From Kordia aestuariivivens (GTDB lineage: Bacteria; Bacteroidota; Bacteroidia; Flavobacteriales; Flavobacteriaceae): a stretch of DNA of 64,000 bases. Under the pieces are notes generated by a model, which was not told the origin of the DNA, searched no databases, and worked only from the letters and a program-made list of their open reading frames with translations. The stretch spans positions 104,072 to 168,071 of the forward strand of contig NZ_JACGWS010000013.1 in assembly GCF_014397005.1 (NCBI RefSeq), read 5' to 3'. This document shows positions 53,338 through 64,000 of the stretch, piece after piece; positions within the stretch are counted from its first letter, which is position 1, and each line of letters opens with the position of its first letter. The position numbers and the translations under genes were made by a program.

Positions 53338-53691
53338 ATGAGTTCAACTTATTACATTTTTATAATCTTAATCCTTATTGTAGCATTTTTATTAATGTTA
53401 GTAATAATGGTACAGAACCCAAAAGGTGGTGGATTATCTTCTTCTTTTGGCGGTGGCGGAAACCAACAAATCGGTGGTGTGCAGAAAACAACAGACTTTT
53501 TAGATAAAAGTACGTGGGCTTTGGCAACTATTTTAATTGGATTAATCTTAGTAACTAACTTTACAAACTTAAGTAGTGCTAGTAATAAATCTAAAATTAC
53601 AGGAGATGCAGTTCCAACTACACAACAAGATACTACTCCTGCAGCTGATGACACGAACACATTAGATACAACAAAAAAAGAAGGTGAATAA
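53338..53691 (+). CDS. secG: Preprotein translocase subunit SecG
   Basis: A 117-residue membrane protein with two helices (residues ~4-24 and 55-75). The conserved cytoplasmic loop is VQNPKGGGLSSSFGGGGNQQIGGVQKTTDFLDKST. It helps protein movement through SecYE. The C-terminal tail of ~35 residues is T/D-rich and longer than in E. coli, as usual in Bacteroidota. It ends the sigma-54/lptE/TPR unit, and a perfect hairpin terminator follows. Confidence 0.93.
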   Translation: MSSTYYIFIILILIVAFLLMLVIMVQNPKGGGLSSSFGGGGNQQIGGVQKTTDFLDKSTWALATILIGLILVTNFTNLSSASNKSKITGDAVPTTQQDTTPAADDTNTLDTTKKEGE

Positions 53692-53711
53692 AAATCCTTT
53701 CTAATACTATA

Positions 53712-53750
53712 AAAAAATGCCAGCTTATGACAAGCTGGCATTTTTTATTT
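53712..53750 (+). terminator. Rho-independent terminator after secG
   Basis: A perfect 15-bp stem AAAAAATGCCAGCTT/AAGCTGGCATTTTTT with a 5-base loop and a T-run. It separates secG from groES. Confidence 0.88.
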
Positions 53751-53841
53751 CAATTTGTCAGCATTCGCACAATGGCACAATTTCTGACTAAATGATACCC
53801 GTAAATAATAACATAATTAATCAAATTAAATATTCAACAAA

Positions 53842-54120
53842 ATGAGCAAAGTTAATATCAGACCACTCGCAGATAGAGTTTTGATTGCCCCATTGCCAGC
53901 AGCTACAAAAACTGCTTCAGGACTTTACATTCCAGATTCAGCGCAAGAAAAGCAGCAACGAGGAACAGTAGTTGCTATTGGATCAGGTAAAAAAGACGAA
54001 CCTTTAACAGTAAAAGTTGGTGATACGGTTCTTTATGGAAAATTCTCTGGAACTGAAATCAAGTTTGAAGGAACTGATTACATCATCATGAGAGAAGAAG
54101 ACATTTTAGCAATTATTTAA
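53842..54120 (+). CDS. groES: Co-chaperonin GroES
   Basis: A 92-residue co-chaperonin. The mobile loop is around [18 protein letters not shown], and the C-terminus ends [12 protein letters not shown]. It forms a heptameric lid for GroEL. The upstream 90 bases show no clear CIRCE element, so regulation by HrcA is not supported. The groEL gene follows 84 bases later. Confidence 0.95.
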   Translation: MSKVNIRPLADRVLIAPLPAATKTASGLYIPDSAQEKQQRGTVVAIGSGKKDEPLTVKVGDTVLYGKFSGTEIKFEGTDYIIMREEDILAII

Positions 54121-54198
54121 TTGCAACGCTTTACGCGGATTAAATAACATAGTACAACAACTCTAGCCAAAAGCAAATAGCGAAAGGCTAACAACTAA

Positions 54199-55839
<1,641 letters not shown>

Positions 55840-55862
55840 GCATCAAAACAATATAAAATTTT

Positions 55863-55897
55863 AAAACTCCGAAAAAATATTTCGGAGTTTTTTTATA
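55863..55897 (+). terminator. Rho-independent terminator after groEL
   Basis: A 12-bp stem AAAACTCCGAAA/TTTCGGAGTTTT with a 5-base loop and a T-run, 24 bases after the groEL stop. Confidence 0.88.
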
Positions 55898-55963
55898 TAT
55901 AATGTTTTTTGGTATTCTTTTTGTGGAGTTTTCTTAATAAAAAAACATTAACACCAATTTACC

Positions 55964-58306
55964 ATGAAAAAAAAATATTTGCTATTATTTATTGCGATCA
56001 CCACAATTTTTAGTGTCTTTGGTCAACAAGAAAAAAACATTGAAGACGAATATTCCGCGTACTTCACACTTCCGAGAGAATCATTGTACTTACACTTAAA
56101 CAAAACAAGCTATTTTACAGGAGAAGAAATTTGGTTCAAAGGATACACTTACGACAAAAAAAACCAACTTACCTCAAAAGCTACTACAAACATTAATGTT
56201 GGGATATACGATGAAACAGGAAAGCAACTTAAAAAAGCACTCTTTAAAGCTGAAAATGGCGTTGCACAAGGAAATTTTTCAGTCGATTCTACTTTCGTAG
56301 CTGGAACGTATTACATCAAAGCAGAAACCAATTGGATGAAAAACTTCAAGGAAAATGATGCATACATTCAGAAAATAGAAGTTTTCACCGAACAAGAAAC
56401 AATAAAAAACAATGTGTATACTGATGAACAATTCGATTTTCAGTTTTTACCAGAAGGCGGACATATTGTAGCAAACACACTCAGTAATGTTGGTTTCAAA
56501 GTCATTAATGATCAAGGAAAAGGTGTTTCAGTTTCAGGAATTGTATATGATGAAGATCAAAAACAAGTCGCTTCCTTTGAAGGAAATCCGCTTGGTATGG
56601 GGAAATTTTTATTCCAACCAAAAGCAAATCATCAATATACTGCTGAAATCAAATTAGAAAACGGAACGATTCTTACCGAAACGTTGCCAAAAGCGAAAGA
56701 AACAGGTATTTCCATGATTCTAAACAATCCGTTTCCTGACAAAATTATCATCAATTTTAGCACTAACGAAAAAACCTTAGCGTACAATCCATCAAAACAA
56801 TACAAAGTACTCATTCATCAAAATGGAAACCTTAAAACATTGTTATTGACATTTGATGATGCTACTGAAAAAATAATCAGTGTTCCGAAAAAAGACGTAT
56901 TCAAAGGTGTCAATACAATTACCGTTTTTGACAACAATGAAAACCCAATTTTAGAGCGTTTATTTTTTAATGATTATTTCGTAAAAAAAGCAAACCTGAA
57001 TATTTCAAAACTAAACACGGTTAATGATTCTATATTATTATCAATTAACGAATTAGCGTTACAAGAAAACGCAAATATTAGCATTTCTGTATTACCAGAA
57101 ACAACAAAAAGTTACAATCCGAAGCATAACATTCTTTCTAATTTTTACTTAAAACCACATATAAAAGGTTTTGTTGAAAATCCGCAATACTATTTCTATA
57201 ATATGAATCGAAAGAAAAAGTATGAGCTTGATATTTTATTATTGACACAAGGTTGGAGTCGCTACGATTGGAATGATATTTTTGGAAGTAAGCCCAATGG
57301 ATTGAATCGTTTTGAAAACGGAATTACCATTCGCGGAAGAGTAAACAAACCAACTTCTGGTATAGATCGTTTGTTTTTACATGCAACAAAAAACCATTCT
57401 GCACGATTCATCACCTTAGAAGAAGATCAAAAATTTACTCTTGAAAATTTCTTTCTAGAAGAAGGTGAAGAAATTCGCTTCTCGTATGCAACTAAGAAAG
57501 GAATTTTCAGAAAACCAAGCATGTATCTTCGATTCAACATTACAAACAAAGAAGATCAAATTTCGGAAGTTATTTTAAACGATACAAAAACAACAAACAC
57601 AGCGTCAGCAAGTTTTTCACTACCAAAAGATTTTATCTACAAAAACACTGAAGTACTGGACGAAGTTGTGGTAAAAACTGATAAAAGAACAAAATACAGA
57701 GATCCAATTTTACAAAATGGAGTCGTGACAGACATTACATTGGAAGAATATAATCGTTTTTACAACATTACAGACTTTATTGGCTTCAATGGCTTTTATC
57801 AAGTTTCTGAACAATTAGGTCGTGTTTCTATTGTGACAAGAAGGCGTCCGCAAGCGTCACCTGTAATTTATTTTGATGACGTTCGATTGCTCAACTTTAA
57901 CATTCTATCTAACTTTTCTACGGCAAATGTAGAACGTATTATCATGGACAGAAACGGCATAGGCGAAGGTATGAATGCTGGTTTTGGTGGAGTTATTAAA
58001 ATTTACACACGTAAAACGCCATTATTTAAAAGAGGTGAAGGCGAAGAAATGTATCTAGGCTCTAAAGCTCCTTTTGCTTTTGCAACTACAAAAAAATATT
58101 ATGCGCCAAAATATGCTTCCTTCCAAAGCGATGTTTTTCAAGAATATGGCGCTATTTCGTGGATTCCAGAATTGAAGTTAGAAAAAGCGCAAGCAAGCAA
58201 CTTCAAAATCTATGACACAAAAACAGATAACATTACCTTATACATTGAAGGAATTTCTGAAAATGGTGATTTAATTTCTGAGAAAAAGACGATTCAAATA
58301 CGCTAA
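55964..58306 (+). CDS. Large exported protein, MG2-like start and TonB-plug-like end (copy 1)
   Basis: A 780-residue protein with a signal peptide (residues 1-21, ending VFGQ). The first ~130 residues after it show an MG2 (alpha-2-macroglobulin) type block: SLYLHLNKTSYFTGEEIWFKGY, then KALFKAENGVAQGNFSVD and AGTYYIKAETNW. A second region has EGGHIVA and further beta-rich domains. Residues ~600-700 resemble the plug of TonB-dependent receptors (YFDDVRLLN, NVERIIMDRNGIGEGMNAGFGGVIKIYTRK), but there is no 22-strand barrel. First of three tandem paralogs. Function unknown. Confidence 0.75.
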   Translation: MKKKYLLLFIAITTIFSVFGQQEKNIEDEYSAYFTLPRESLYLHLNKTSYFTGEEIWFKGYTYDKKNQLTSKATTNINVGIYDETGKQLKKALFKAENGVAQGNFSVDSTFVAGTYYIKAETNWMKNFKENDAYIQKIEVFTEQETIKNNVYTDEQFDFQFLPEGGHIVANTLSNVGFKVINDQGKGVSVSGIVYDEDQKQVASFEGNPLGMGKFLFQPKANHQYTAEIKLENGTILTETLPKAKETGISMILNNPFPDKIIINFSTNEKTLAYNPSKQYKVLIHQNGNLKTLLLTFDDATEKIISVPKKDVFKGVNTITVFDNNENPILERLFFNDYFVKKANLNISKLNTVNDSILLSINELALQENANISISVLPETTKSYNPKHNILSNFYLKPHIKGFVENPQYYFYNMNRKKKYELDILLLTQGWSRYDWNDIFGSKPNGLNRFENGITIRGRVNKPTSGIDRLFLHATKNHSARFITLEEDQKFTLENFFLEEGEEIRFSYATKKGIFRKPSMYLRFNITNKEDQISEVILNDTKTTNTASASFSLPKDFIYKNTEVLDEVVVKTDKRTKYRDPILQNGVVTDITLEEYNRFYNITDFIGFNGFYQVSEQLGRVSIVTRRRPQASPVIYFDDVRLLNFNILSNFSTANVERIIMDRNGIGEGMNAGFGGVIKIYTRKTPLFKRGEGEEMYLGSKAPFAFATTKKYYAPKYASFQSDVFQEYGAISWIPELKLEKAQASNFKIYDTKTDNITLYIEGISENGDLISEKKTIQIR

Positions 58307-58351
58307 TAGGCTGAATCAGCTCAGTGTGAACGTTTCAACTATATTCCAAAG

Positions 58352-58388
58352 AACTGCTTTTAAGATGTTAAAAGCAGTTTTGTTTTTT
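58352..58388 (+). terminator. Terminator after paralog copy 1
   Basis: A 12-bp stem AACTGCTTTTAA/TTAAAAGCAGTT with a 4-base loop and a T-run. The preceding bases hold GCTCAGTGTGAAC, shared with the spacer at 11.3 kb. Confidence 0.8.
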
Positions 58389-58434
58389 TATAAACATTGG
58401 GACGTTTTTAAGAAAAGACTCACTTAGAATTCCA

Positions 58435-58442
58435 TATTTTTG
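58435..58442 (+). promoter_or_regulatory. -7 promoter box of paralog copy 2
   Basis: TATTTTTG, a perfect TAnnTTTG match 26 bases before the ATG at 58468. With the terminator just upstream it shows that copy 2 has its own promoter. Confidence 0.6.
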
Positions 58443-58467
58443 TAATGTTAAAACCAACCTATTCAAC

Positions 58468-60804
58468 ATGAAATACAAGCACCTATTCCTTTTTATCTTT
58501 CTACTAAGCATATCACCTATTTTTAGTCAACAAGAAAAAAATATTGAAGACGAATACTCCGCGTATTTCACACTTCCCAGAGAATCATTGTATTTACACC
58601 TAAACAAAACAAGTTATTTCTCAGGAGAAGAAATTTGGTTTAAAGGCTATACCTACGATCAAAAAAACCAACTCACTTCAAAAGCCACCTCAAACATTAA
58701 TGTTGGTATTTATGATGCAGAAGGAAAGCAGTTTAAAAAAGCATTGTTTAAAGCTGAAAATGGAGCAATGCAAGGAAGCTTTAAAATTGATTCTACCTTT
58801 TCTGCGGGAACGTATTATATAAAAGCAGAAACGAATTGGATGAAAAACTTCAAGGAAAATGATGCCTATATTCAAAAAATAGAAATCTTTACAGAACAAG
58901 TAGCCAAAAAAGACATAGTTACTAAAAAAGAGCGCTTCGATTTCCAGTTTTTACCAGAAGGTGGACATATGGTTGCTGACACAAAAAACGCAATTGGTTT
59001 TAAAGCTATTAATGAAAACGGAAAAGGTGTAGTTGCTTCAGGAATTGTATATGATGAAAACAAAAATGAAGTCGCTTCCTTTGAAGGGAATTCGCTTGGC
59101 ATGGGGAAATTTTTATTTCAACCAAAAGCAAATCATCAATATACTGCTGAGGTCAAGTTAGAAAATAGAACACTACAAACAGTAGTCTTACCAAAATCTA
59201 AAGAACGTGGTATTTCTATGATTGTCAACAATCCATTTCCGGATAAAATCATCATCAATTTTAATACAAATAATGAAACTTTAGCAAATAATCCATCAAA
59301 AAAATATAAAGTACTAATTCATCAAAATGGGAACTTAAAAACGATTGCACTGAATTTTGATACTACAGAAAAAACAATTAGTGTCCTAAAAAAAGACCTT
59401 TTTAAAGGTGTCAACACCATTACGGTTTTTGACAACAATGAAAACCCTGTCTTAGAACGCTTGTTTTTCAATGATTACTTCGTAAAGAAAGCTAATATTA
59501 ATATTTCAAAACTAAACACTACAAACGATTCTATACTATTTTCTATCAACAAATTAAACTTAGAAGAAAATGCAAATATTAGCATTTCGGTATTACCAGA
59601 AGTAACAAAAAGTTACAATCCTAAACACAATATCCTTTCTAATTTTCACTTAAAACCACATATCAAAGGTTTTATAGAAAATCCGCAGTACTATTTCCAA
59701 GATATGGATCGAAAGAAAAAATATGAACTTGATATTTTATTATTAACGCAAGGTTGGAGTCGCTATGATTGGAATGATATTTTTGGCAGTAAACCCAATG
59801 GATTAAATCGTTTTGAAAATGGAATTACTGTTCACGGAAAAGTAAATCGTCCAAACTCAGGAGTTAAACGCATCTTTTTATATGCGACGAAAAATCAACC
59901 AGCAAGTTTTATCGATTTAAATGAAAATCAAGAATTTACCATCGATAATTTCTTTTTGGAACAAGGAGAAGAAATTCGTTTCTCGCACATGAACAACAAA
60001 GGAGTCTTCAAAAAACCAAGTATGTATCTTCGATTTAACGTGTCGAATAATAAAGATTACATTTCGGATGTATTATTAGAAAACTCACAAACTACACAAA
60101 CAGAAACGATTAATTTTACCGTTCCAGATAACTTTTTCTATGAGGATTCTCAGTTATTAGATGCTGTAGTTGTGGTAAAAAATCGGAACGAAGTATATAA
60201 AGATCCTATTTTGGTAAATGCCAAAGTAACCGATTTTACAGAGCAAGAATACAACCGTTTTATCAATATTACCGATTTTATAAACTACAACGGTTATAAA
60301 GTTTCAGAACAACTTGGTAAAGTTTCTATAATCACCCGAAGAGCTCCAAAAGCAGCACCTGTCATTTATTTTGACAATGTGCGAATCACAGATTTTAGCA
60401 TACTTTTCAATCTTTCATCTTTCAATATTGAACGTGTTGTGATTGACAGAACAGGAGTTGGTGAAGGTGTAAATGCAGGTTTTGGTGGTGTCATAAAAAT
60501 TTACACACGTAAAACACCATTATTCAAAAAAGGCGATGTAAGCAAAATGTATGTGAGTTCAAAAGCTCCATATGCGTTTGCTGTAACTAAAACATATTAT
60601 TCGCCTAATTACACTTCATATCGCAGCAATACATTTCAAAAATATGGAGCTATTGCATGGATTCCTGAATTGAAGTTAACCAAAACGCAAGCTTCAAACT
60701 TCAAAGTGTATGATACACGCACCAAAAACATTACGCTATTCATTGAAGGAATTTCGGAAAGTGGTGATTTAATTTCTGAAAAAAGAACCATTCAAGTACG
60801 CTAA
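58468..60804 (+). CDS. Large exported protein, MG2-like start and TonB-plug-like end (copy 2)
   Basis: A 778-residue protein with signal peptide (residues 1-21, ending IFSQ). It is near-identical to copy 1 over the N-terminal 120 residues (QQEKNIEDEYSAYFTLPRES and onward) and the shared core KSYNPKHNILSNF-HLKPHIKGF. The domain order is the same: MG2-like block, beta-rich middle, and plug-like end (NIERVVIDRTGVGEGVNAGF). Divergence is highest around residues 545-600. A recent tandem duplication of copy 1 is likely. It has its own terminator-promoter spacer upstream. Confidence 0.75.
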   Translation: MKYKHLFLFIFLLSISPIFSQQEKNIEDEYSAYFTLPRESLYLHLNKTSYFSGEEIWFKGYTYDQKNQLTSKATSNINVGIYDAEGKQFKKALFKAENGAMQGSFKIDSTFSAGTYYIKAETNWMKNFKENDAYIQKIEIFTEQVAKKDIVTKKERFDFQFLPEGGHMVADTKNAIGFKAINENGKGVVASGIVYDENKNEVASFEGNSLGMGKFLFQPKANHQYTAEVKLENRTLQTVVLPKSKERGISMIVNNPFPDKIIINFNTNNETLANNPSKKYKVLIHQNGNLKTIALNFDTTEKTISVLKKDLFKGVNTITVFDNNENPVLERLFFNDYFVKKANINISKLNTTNDSILFSINKLNLEENANISISVLPEVTKSYNPKHNILSNFHLKPHIKGFIENPQYYFQDMDRKKKYELDILLLTQGWSRYDWNDIFGSKPNGLNRFENGITVHGKVNRPNSGVKRIFLYATKNQPASFIDLNENQEFTIDNFFLEQGEEIRFSHMNNKGVFKKPSMYLRFNVSNNKDYISDVLLENSQTTQTETINFTVPDNFFYEDSQLLDAVVVVKNRNEVYKDPILVNAKVTDFTEQEYNRFINITDFINYNGYKVSEQLGKVSIITRRAPKAAPVIYFDNVRITDFSILFNLSSFNIERVVIDRTGVGEGVNAGFGGVIKIYTRKTPLFKKGDVSKMYVSSKAPYAFAVTKTYYSPNYTSYRSNTFQKYGAIAWIPELKLTKTQASNFKVYDTRTKNITLFIEGISESGDLISEKRTIQVR

Positions 60805-61207
60805 CACTTCGGCTCCGCTCAGTGTAAACACTTTGACGGAGTTTATCTTGAGCAAAGTCGAAAGGCTCAGCGTCAACGTTCCGACGAAATTCATCTTGCG
60901 TAAAGTTGAAAGGTAAAAACAGCTCATTTCTTGTTTTGACTAAAAAATAGAAAAAAAATAAGTATCTTTAATTCAACTAATAATTTCAAACCATTGCTTT
61001 TGTTCCCTTTAAAATCATAGGTTGTATTGGTTAAGAATTCCCATTCTTTAATAATTTCTAAAAGACGGACGTCTAATTTCTAATAAGAAAACCGTCATTA
61101 AGAGTGAATTTATCCCGTAAAAATTCTCTTTTAGAAAACTATATTCAAGAAATAACTTCTTGTTTAACTAATTTTAGAAAAATTAAACCGATTAACCCAT
61201 GTTAACT
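60805..61207. other. Gene-free spacer with repeat fragments
   Basis: About 400 bases. The first 100 carry imperfect repeats of the GCTCAGTGTGAAC and TTGAGCAAAGTCGAAAGGCTCAG types that occur elsewhere in the window. The remainder is AT-rich with no supported gene and no -7 box I can assign to the third paralog. Confidence 0.45.
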
Positions 61208-63664
61208 ATGAAAAAGCATTACCACCTTTTTTGTGTCTTTTCACTAATTTCATTGCATGTTTTTGCGCAAACCGCAAGTTCTATTAGTGAACGTTACCAA
61301 GCACACTTTAAATATTCTGAAGAAGAAGCCGTATTTGTCCATTTAAACAAAACCACCTATTTAGTCGGTGAAGAAATTTGGTTTAAAGGCTACATTTTCA
61401 ACAAACGAAATGAAGAAATCTCAGCAATCTCTACCAATTTGCACGTAGGTTTGTATGATGAAAATGGCAAGCAAGTAACCAAAGAATTATTCCGGATTCG
61501 AAATGGATGTACCAATGGAAACTTAAAATTAGACACATCTGTTCGTTCAGGAACCTATTATATAAAAGCTGCAACACAGCAAATGGTTGATGAACAATCT
61601 GCGGAAGTATTTATTGAAGAAATTACGATTTATGGCAAAGATATTCCTGTTCAAAAAATAGCAGATTCAACTACAAAAAAATATGACATTCAGTTTTTAC
61701 CAGAAGGCGGACATCTTGTAAAAGGTGTTGAAAATACAATTGCTTTCAAAGCTATTAATCAAGAAGGAAAAGGTGTTTACGTCAATGGAATTATTTATGA
61801 TGCAAGCGGCAATGAAGTCATTACGTATGAAAGTAACAATCTAGGTTTTGGCGTTTTTAAACTATTGCCCGAAAATAGAATTCAATACAAAGCAACAACT
61901 ACTTTTGAAGAAGATAAAACAAGCGAACAAGTACTGCCAAAAGTCGCACCAACAGGAATTGCAATTCAGGTTGATAATTTAGCAAAAGATACCTTGAAAA
62001 TTTCGCTCAGTACAAATCCAGAAACGTTACGCAGCATTGTTTCAAAAGAATACACATTACTAATTCACAAAGATGGCTGGGCGCGTTCCATGCCTTTTTC
62101 GTTTAAAAATACGGAGACAGTCGATTTGTCAATTGCTCGAAACAGACTGTTTAATGGTGTAAATACCATTACGTTATTTGATGGTAAAACACCTGTTTTG
62201 GAACGTATGTTTTTCAACAGAAAAGTAGTAAAAGAATTATCTGTAATGGTCAAAAAAACAGAAACAGAAGGCGATTTCTCTAAGTTTTCGCTCTATTTAA
62301 TTAAAAACAAACCAAGGATCAGAGAAGCCAATGTGAGCATTTCCATTCTTCCAGCTACTAGCGAAGGGTACGATCCGGCGCATACTATTTTTTCTAGTTT
62401 CTATTTAAAACCATACATCCGTGGCGAAATAGAAAATCCGAAGTATTACTTTCCAAACAAAACAAAAACAAGAAGAAAAGCATTGGATGCGTTACTTATT
62501 ACACAAGGTTGGAGTAAGTATGATTGGACAGCTATTTTTCAAGAGCAACCAAAACAACCGATAGCTTCACAAGGAATTACCATCAAAGGAACGGTAAACT
62601 TTCCTTTAAAAGGCATCAAAGGCATGTTTTTACACGACACAAAAGATCAAAAAGCACAATACATTCCTATTGATGACGAACGAAAATTTGTGGTCTATAA
62701 TTTATATCCGGAAGCGGACGAAAAACTACGTTTCTCCTATATAAGTAATAAAAAAGAGTTTTCGCAACCAAAATTATATTTACGATACAATGTATCAAGC
62801 AAAAAAGATGCACTTCCTGAAAACGCAACTATCGATCGTGTTTTTAATGGTAAAAATAATATTTTCAGTCTTCCCGATGATTTTTTCCCTTCAGAAGCAG
62901 AAGCACTAGACAAAGTAGTTTTGAACGCTAAAAACAAGAATAAGAAGGAAAAAAAAGATCCGACGATGGTAAATGGAGTAGAAACAAAAATTACCGAAGT
63001 AGAATATTTGCGTTATCAAAGAGTTAGTGAATTCATTCAATACAACGGCAGTTTTGATGTTGTAGAAGGTTTGTCTTTAGGAAGACTAGAAATTACTTCA
63101 AGAAGAATGTTAACGCTCGGCGGATTACCCAGTACAAGAGAAGAACCATCTGTAGCTGGAGCTTCTACTACCGTTTCTATGACAAAAGGCAGTGGTAATG
63201 TATCTCCTTTAGTATTTATTGATGGTAATCCTTTAAAAAATTTCAATGTATTGGCCAACTTATCTATGGCAAGAGTAGAACGCATCATTATTGACAAAAC
63301 AGGTTTGGGTTATGGAATGCGCGGAACAGGCGGTGTTATTAAAATATTCACACGAAAAACACCTTTAACACAAACCTCAACTGCAAGAAGAGATTCTTAT
63401 GTATACAGTGTGCCGCCAATAGGATTTAGTGTTGCCAAACAATATTATACACCCAAATATCAATCGTTTTCAAATGATGCCTTTTTGAAATATGGTGCTG
63501 TCGATTGGCTACCAAATATTTACATTCCAAGAAGAGGTTCGTCTGATTTCATTGTAAAACACAAAGACTTAAAAGGCATTACGATGTTTATTGAAGGTGT
63601 TTCTAAAGATGGAAGTCTGATCTCTCAAAAAAGAACAATTACATTAATAGAAGACGAAGAATAA
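61208..63664 (+). CDS. Large exported protein, MG2-like start and TonB-plug-like end (copy 3, diverged)
   Basis: An 818-residue protein from the ATG at 61208; an in-frame ATG at 61199 adds three residues. The signal peptide ends VFAQ. It keeps the same plan: an MG2-like start (VFVHLNKTTYLVGEEIWFKGY), the EGGHLV block, GW-SKYDW, and a plug-like end (MARVERIIIDKTGLGYGMRGTGGVIKIFTRK). Identity with copies 1 and 2 is clearly lower, and a ~35-residue insert rich in G, S and T lies before the plug region. It is the oldest-looking member of the triplet. Confidence 0.72.
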   Translation: MKKHYHLFCVFSLISLHVFAQTASSISERYQAHFKYSEEEAVFVHLNKTTYLVGEEIWFKGYIFNKRNEEISAISTNLHVGLYDENGKQVTKELFRIRNGCTNGNLKLDTSVRSGTYYIKAATQQMVDEQSAEVFIEEITIYGKDIPVQKIADSTTKKYDIQFLPEGGHLVKGVENTIAFKAINQEGKGVYVNGIIYDASGNEVITYESNNLGFGVFKLLPENRIQYKATTTFEEDKTSEQVLPKVAPTGIAIQVDNLAKDTLKISLSTNPETLRSIVSKEYTLLIHKDGWARSMPFSFKNTETVDLSIARNRLFNGVNTITLFDGKTPVLERMFFNRKVVKELSVMVKKTETEGDFSKFSLYLIKNKPRIREANVSISILPATSEGYDPAHTIFSSFYLKPYIRGEIENPKYYFPNKTKTRRKALDALLITQGWSKYDWTAIFQEQPKQPIASQGITIKGTVNFPLKGIKGMFLHDTKDQKAQYIPIDDERKFVVYNLYPEADEKLRFSYISNKKEFSQPKLYLRYNVSSKKDALPENATIDRVFNGKNNIFSLPDDFFPSEAEALDKVVLNAKNKNKKEKKDPTMVNGVETKITEVEYLRYQRVSEFIQYNGSFDVVEGLSLGRLEITSRRMLTLGGLPSTREEPSVAGASTTVSMTKGSGNVSPLVFIDGNPLKNFNVLANLSMARVERIIIDKTGLGYGMRGTGGVIKIFTRKTPLTQTSTARRDSYVYSVPPIGFSVAKQYYTPKYQSFSNDAFLKYGAVDWLPNIYIPRRGSSDFIVKHKDLKGITMFIEGVSKDGSLISQKRTITLIEDEE

Positions 63665-63873
63665 CCTGCTGTTTAAAGGTGAGTTCGAGCTAATTGAATT
63701 ACTTAATTTCGACACAAAATTCTTTCAGAATTTCACTCAATTTGACGTAATTCAAACTAAAAAATCGTCAATTCGAGTGATTTTCGAGAGAAAATCGTAT
63801 CGAGAATAGGTTTTTTAGTGTATACAAACTTGTATCGAACTCGCTTTATTTTAAAAGCAAAAGTCGTCTAACA
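63665..63873. other. Spacer with GAGTTCGA-type inverted repeats
   Basis: No gene. GTGAGTTCGAGCTAATTGAA near 63682 and the complement of CTTGTATCGAACTCG near 63830 form a distant inverted pair. A 7-bp palindrome GATTTTC-GAGA-GAAAATC lies near 63780-63797. A related GAGTTCGATATAAG is near 9404. These look like copies of a dispersed structured repeat. Confidence 0.45.
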
Positions 63874-64000
63874 ATCCAAGAGCGAAGCGATCCAAGAGCG
63901 AAGCGATCCAAGAGCGAAGCGATCCAAGAGCGAAGCGATCCAAGAGCGAAGCGATCCAAGAGCGAAGCGATCCAAGAGCGAAGCGATCCAAGAGCGAAGC
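63874..64000. repeat. 16-base tandem array (ATCCAAGAGCGAAGCG), at least 8 copies
   Basis: Seven perfect units and 15 bases of an eighth, cut by the window edge. All copies are identical, which suggests recent expansion or active homogenisation. The core AGCGAAGCGAT also occurs, inverted, in the spacer at 11.27-11.31 kb. No reading frame of interest crosses it. It is not a CRISPR array: the unit has no spacers. Confidence 0.93.

Noticed and set aside
53751..53841. Searched for a CIRCE element before groES
   Set aside because: No TTAGCACTC-N9-GAGTGCTAA-like inverted repeat is visible, so HrcA control is not claimed.
63874..64000. CRISPR array
   Set aside because: The unit repeats without spacers, is only 16 bases long, and no cas gene is in the window.

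Overview
The window is AT-rich and comes from a chromosome of a marine-type member of the Bacteroidota, almost certainly family Flavobacteriaceae and Kordia-like (genus inferred by eye only). The evidence is a gldKLMN operon (type IX secretion and gliding), Bacteroidetes promoters of the TAnnTTTG type, a SusD relic, a Lacal_2735-type micro-protein, and the conserved order miaB ... sigma-54 activator, lptE, TPR, secG, groES, groEL.

Layout. (1) 1-5.3 kb: a TetR regulator with palindromes around its own promoter, then a small membrane protein, a SulP transporter, a double UspA protein, a beta-carbonic anhydrase and a DUF2490 outer-membrane protein; read as an inorganic-carbon or anion uptake cluster. 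(2) 5.5-11.3 kb: a sulfur/persulfide cluster with a Crp/Fnr regulator, a TauE/SafE permease, a CstB-like MBL/rhodanese fusion, a single rhodanese and a pair of YeeE/YedE permeases. Each unit has a GTAAC-N4-GTTAC palindrome at a fixed distance from a Bacteroidetes -7 box. A sixth copy lies before a DUF983 gene at 32.4 kb. (3) 11.3-26.4 kb: an accessory stretch with a NarL-type two-component system, lipoproteins, TPR proteins, methyltransferases, small membrane ORFs, gene relics, heptamer microsatellites and two orphan double-glycine peptide precursors. (4) 26.7-34 kb: an AsmA-like giant protein, an initiator tRNA, a CPXCG protein, an ABC-F ATPase, DUF983 and a DAO-type oxidoreductase. (5) 34-42.6 kb: gldN, gldM, gldL, gldK, a degenerate arginase-fold protein and topA, all on the minus strand. 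(6) 42.7-46.9 kb: an ECF sigma factor overlapping a membrane protein with a barrel-like C-terminus, then two lipoproteins. (7) 47-55.9 kb: miaB, two paralogous DP-repeat lipoproteins, and the sigma-54 activator/lptE/TPR/secG/groESL run. (8) 56-63.7 kb: three tandem paralogs of a large exported protein with an MG2-like start and a TonB-plug-like end, followed by a 16-bp tandem repeat that runs off the window.

How the genes work together. In region 2 the regulator, the sulfur permeases and the persulfide-oxidising/transferring enzymes form a coherent sulfide or persulfide stress and thiosulfate-handling regulon that resembles the staphylococcal cst operon but has a different regulator. Regions 5 and 7 concern the envelope: T9SS motor, LPS transport lipoprotein, Sec subunit and chaperonin. 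The strongest finding is the six-site Crp/Fnr regulon with near-invariant promoter geometry. Next come the arginase-like pseudoenzyme beside gldK and the orphan RiPP-like precursors. No computation or database search was possible; all family names come from reading motifs.
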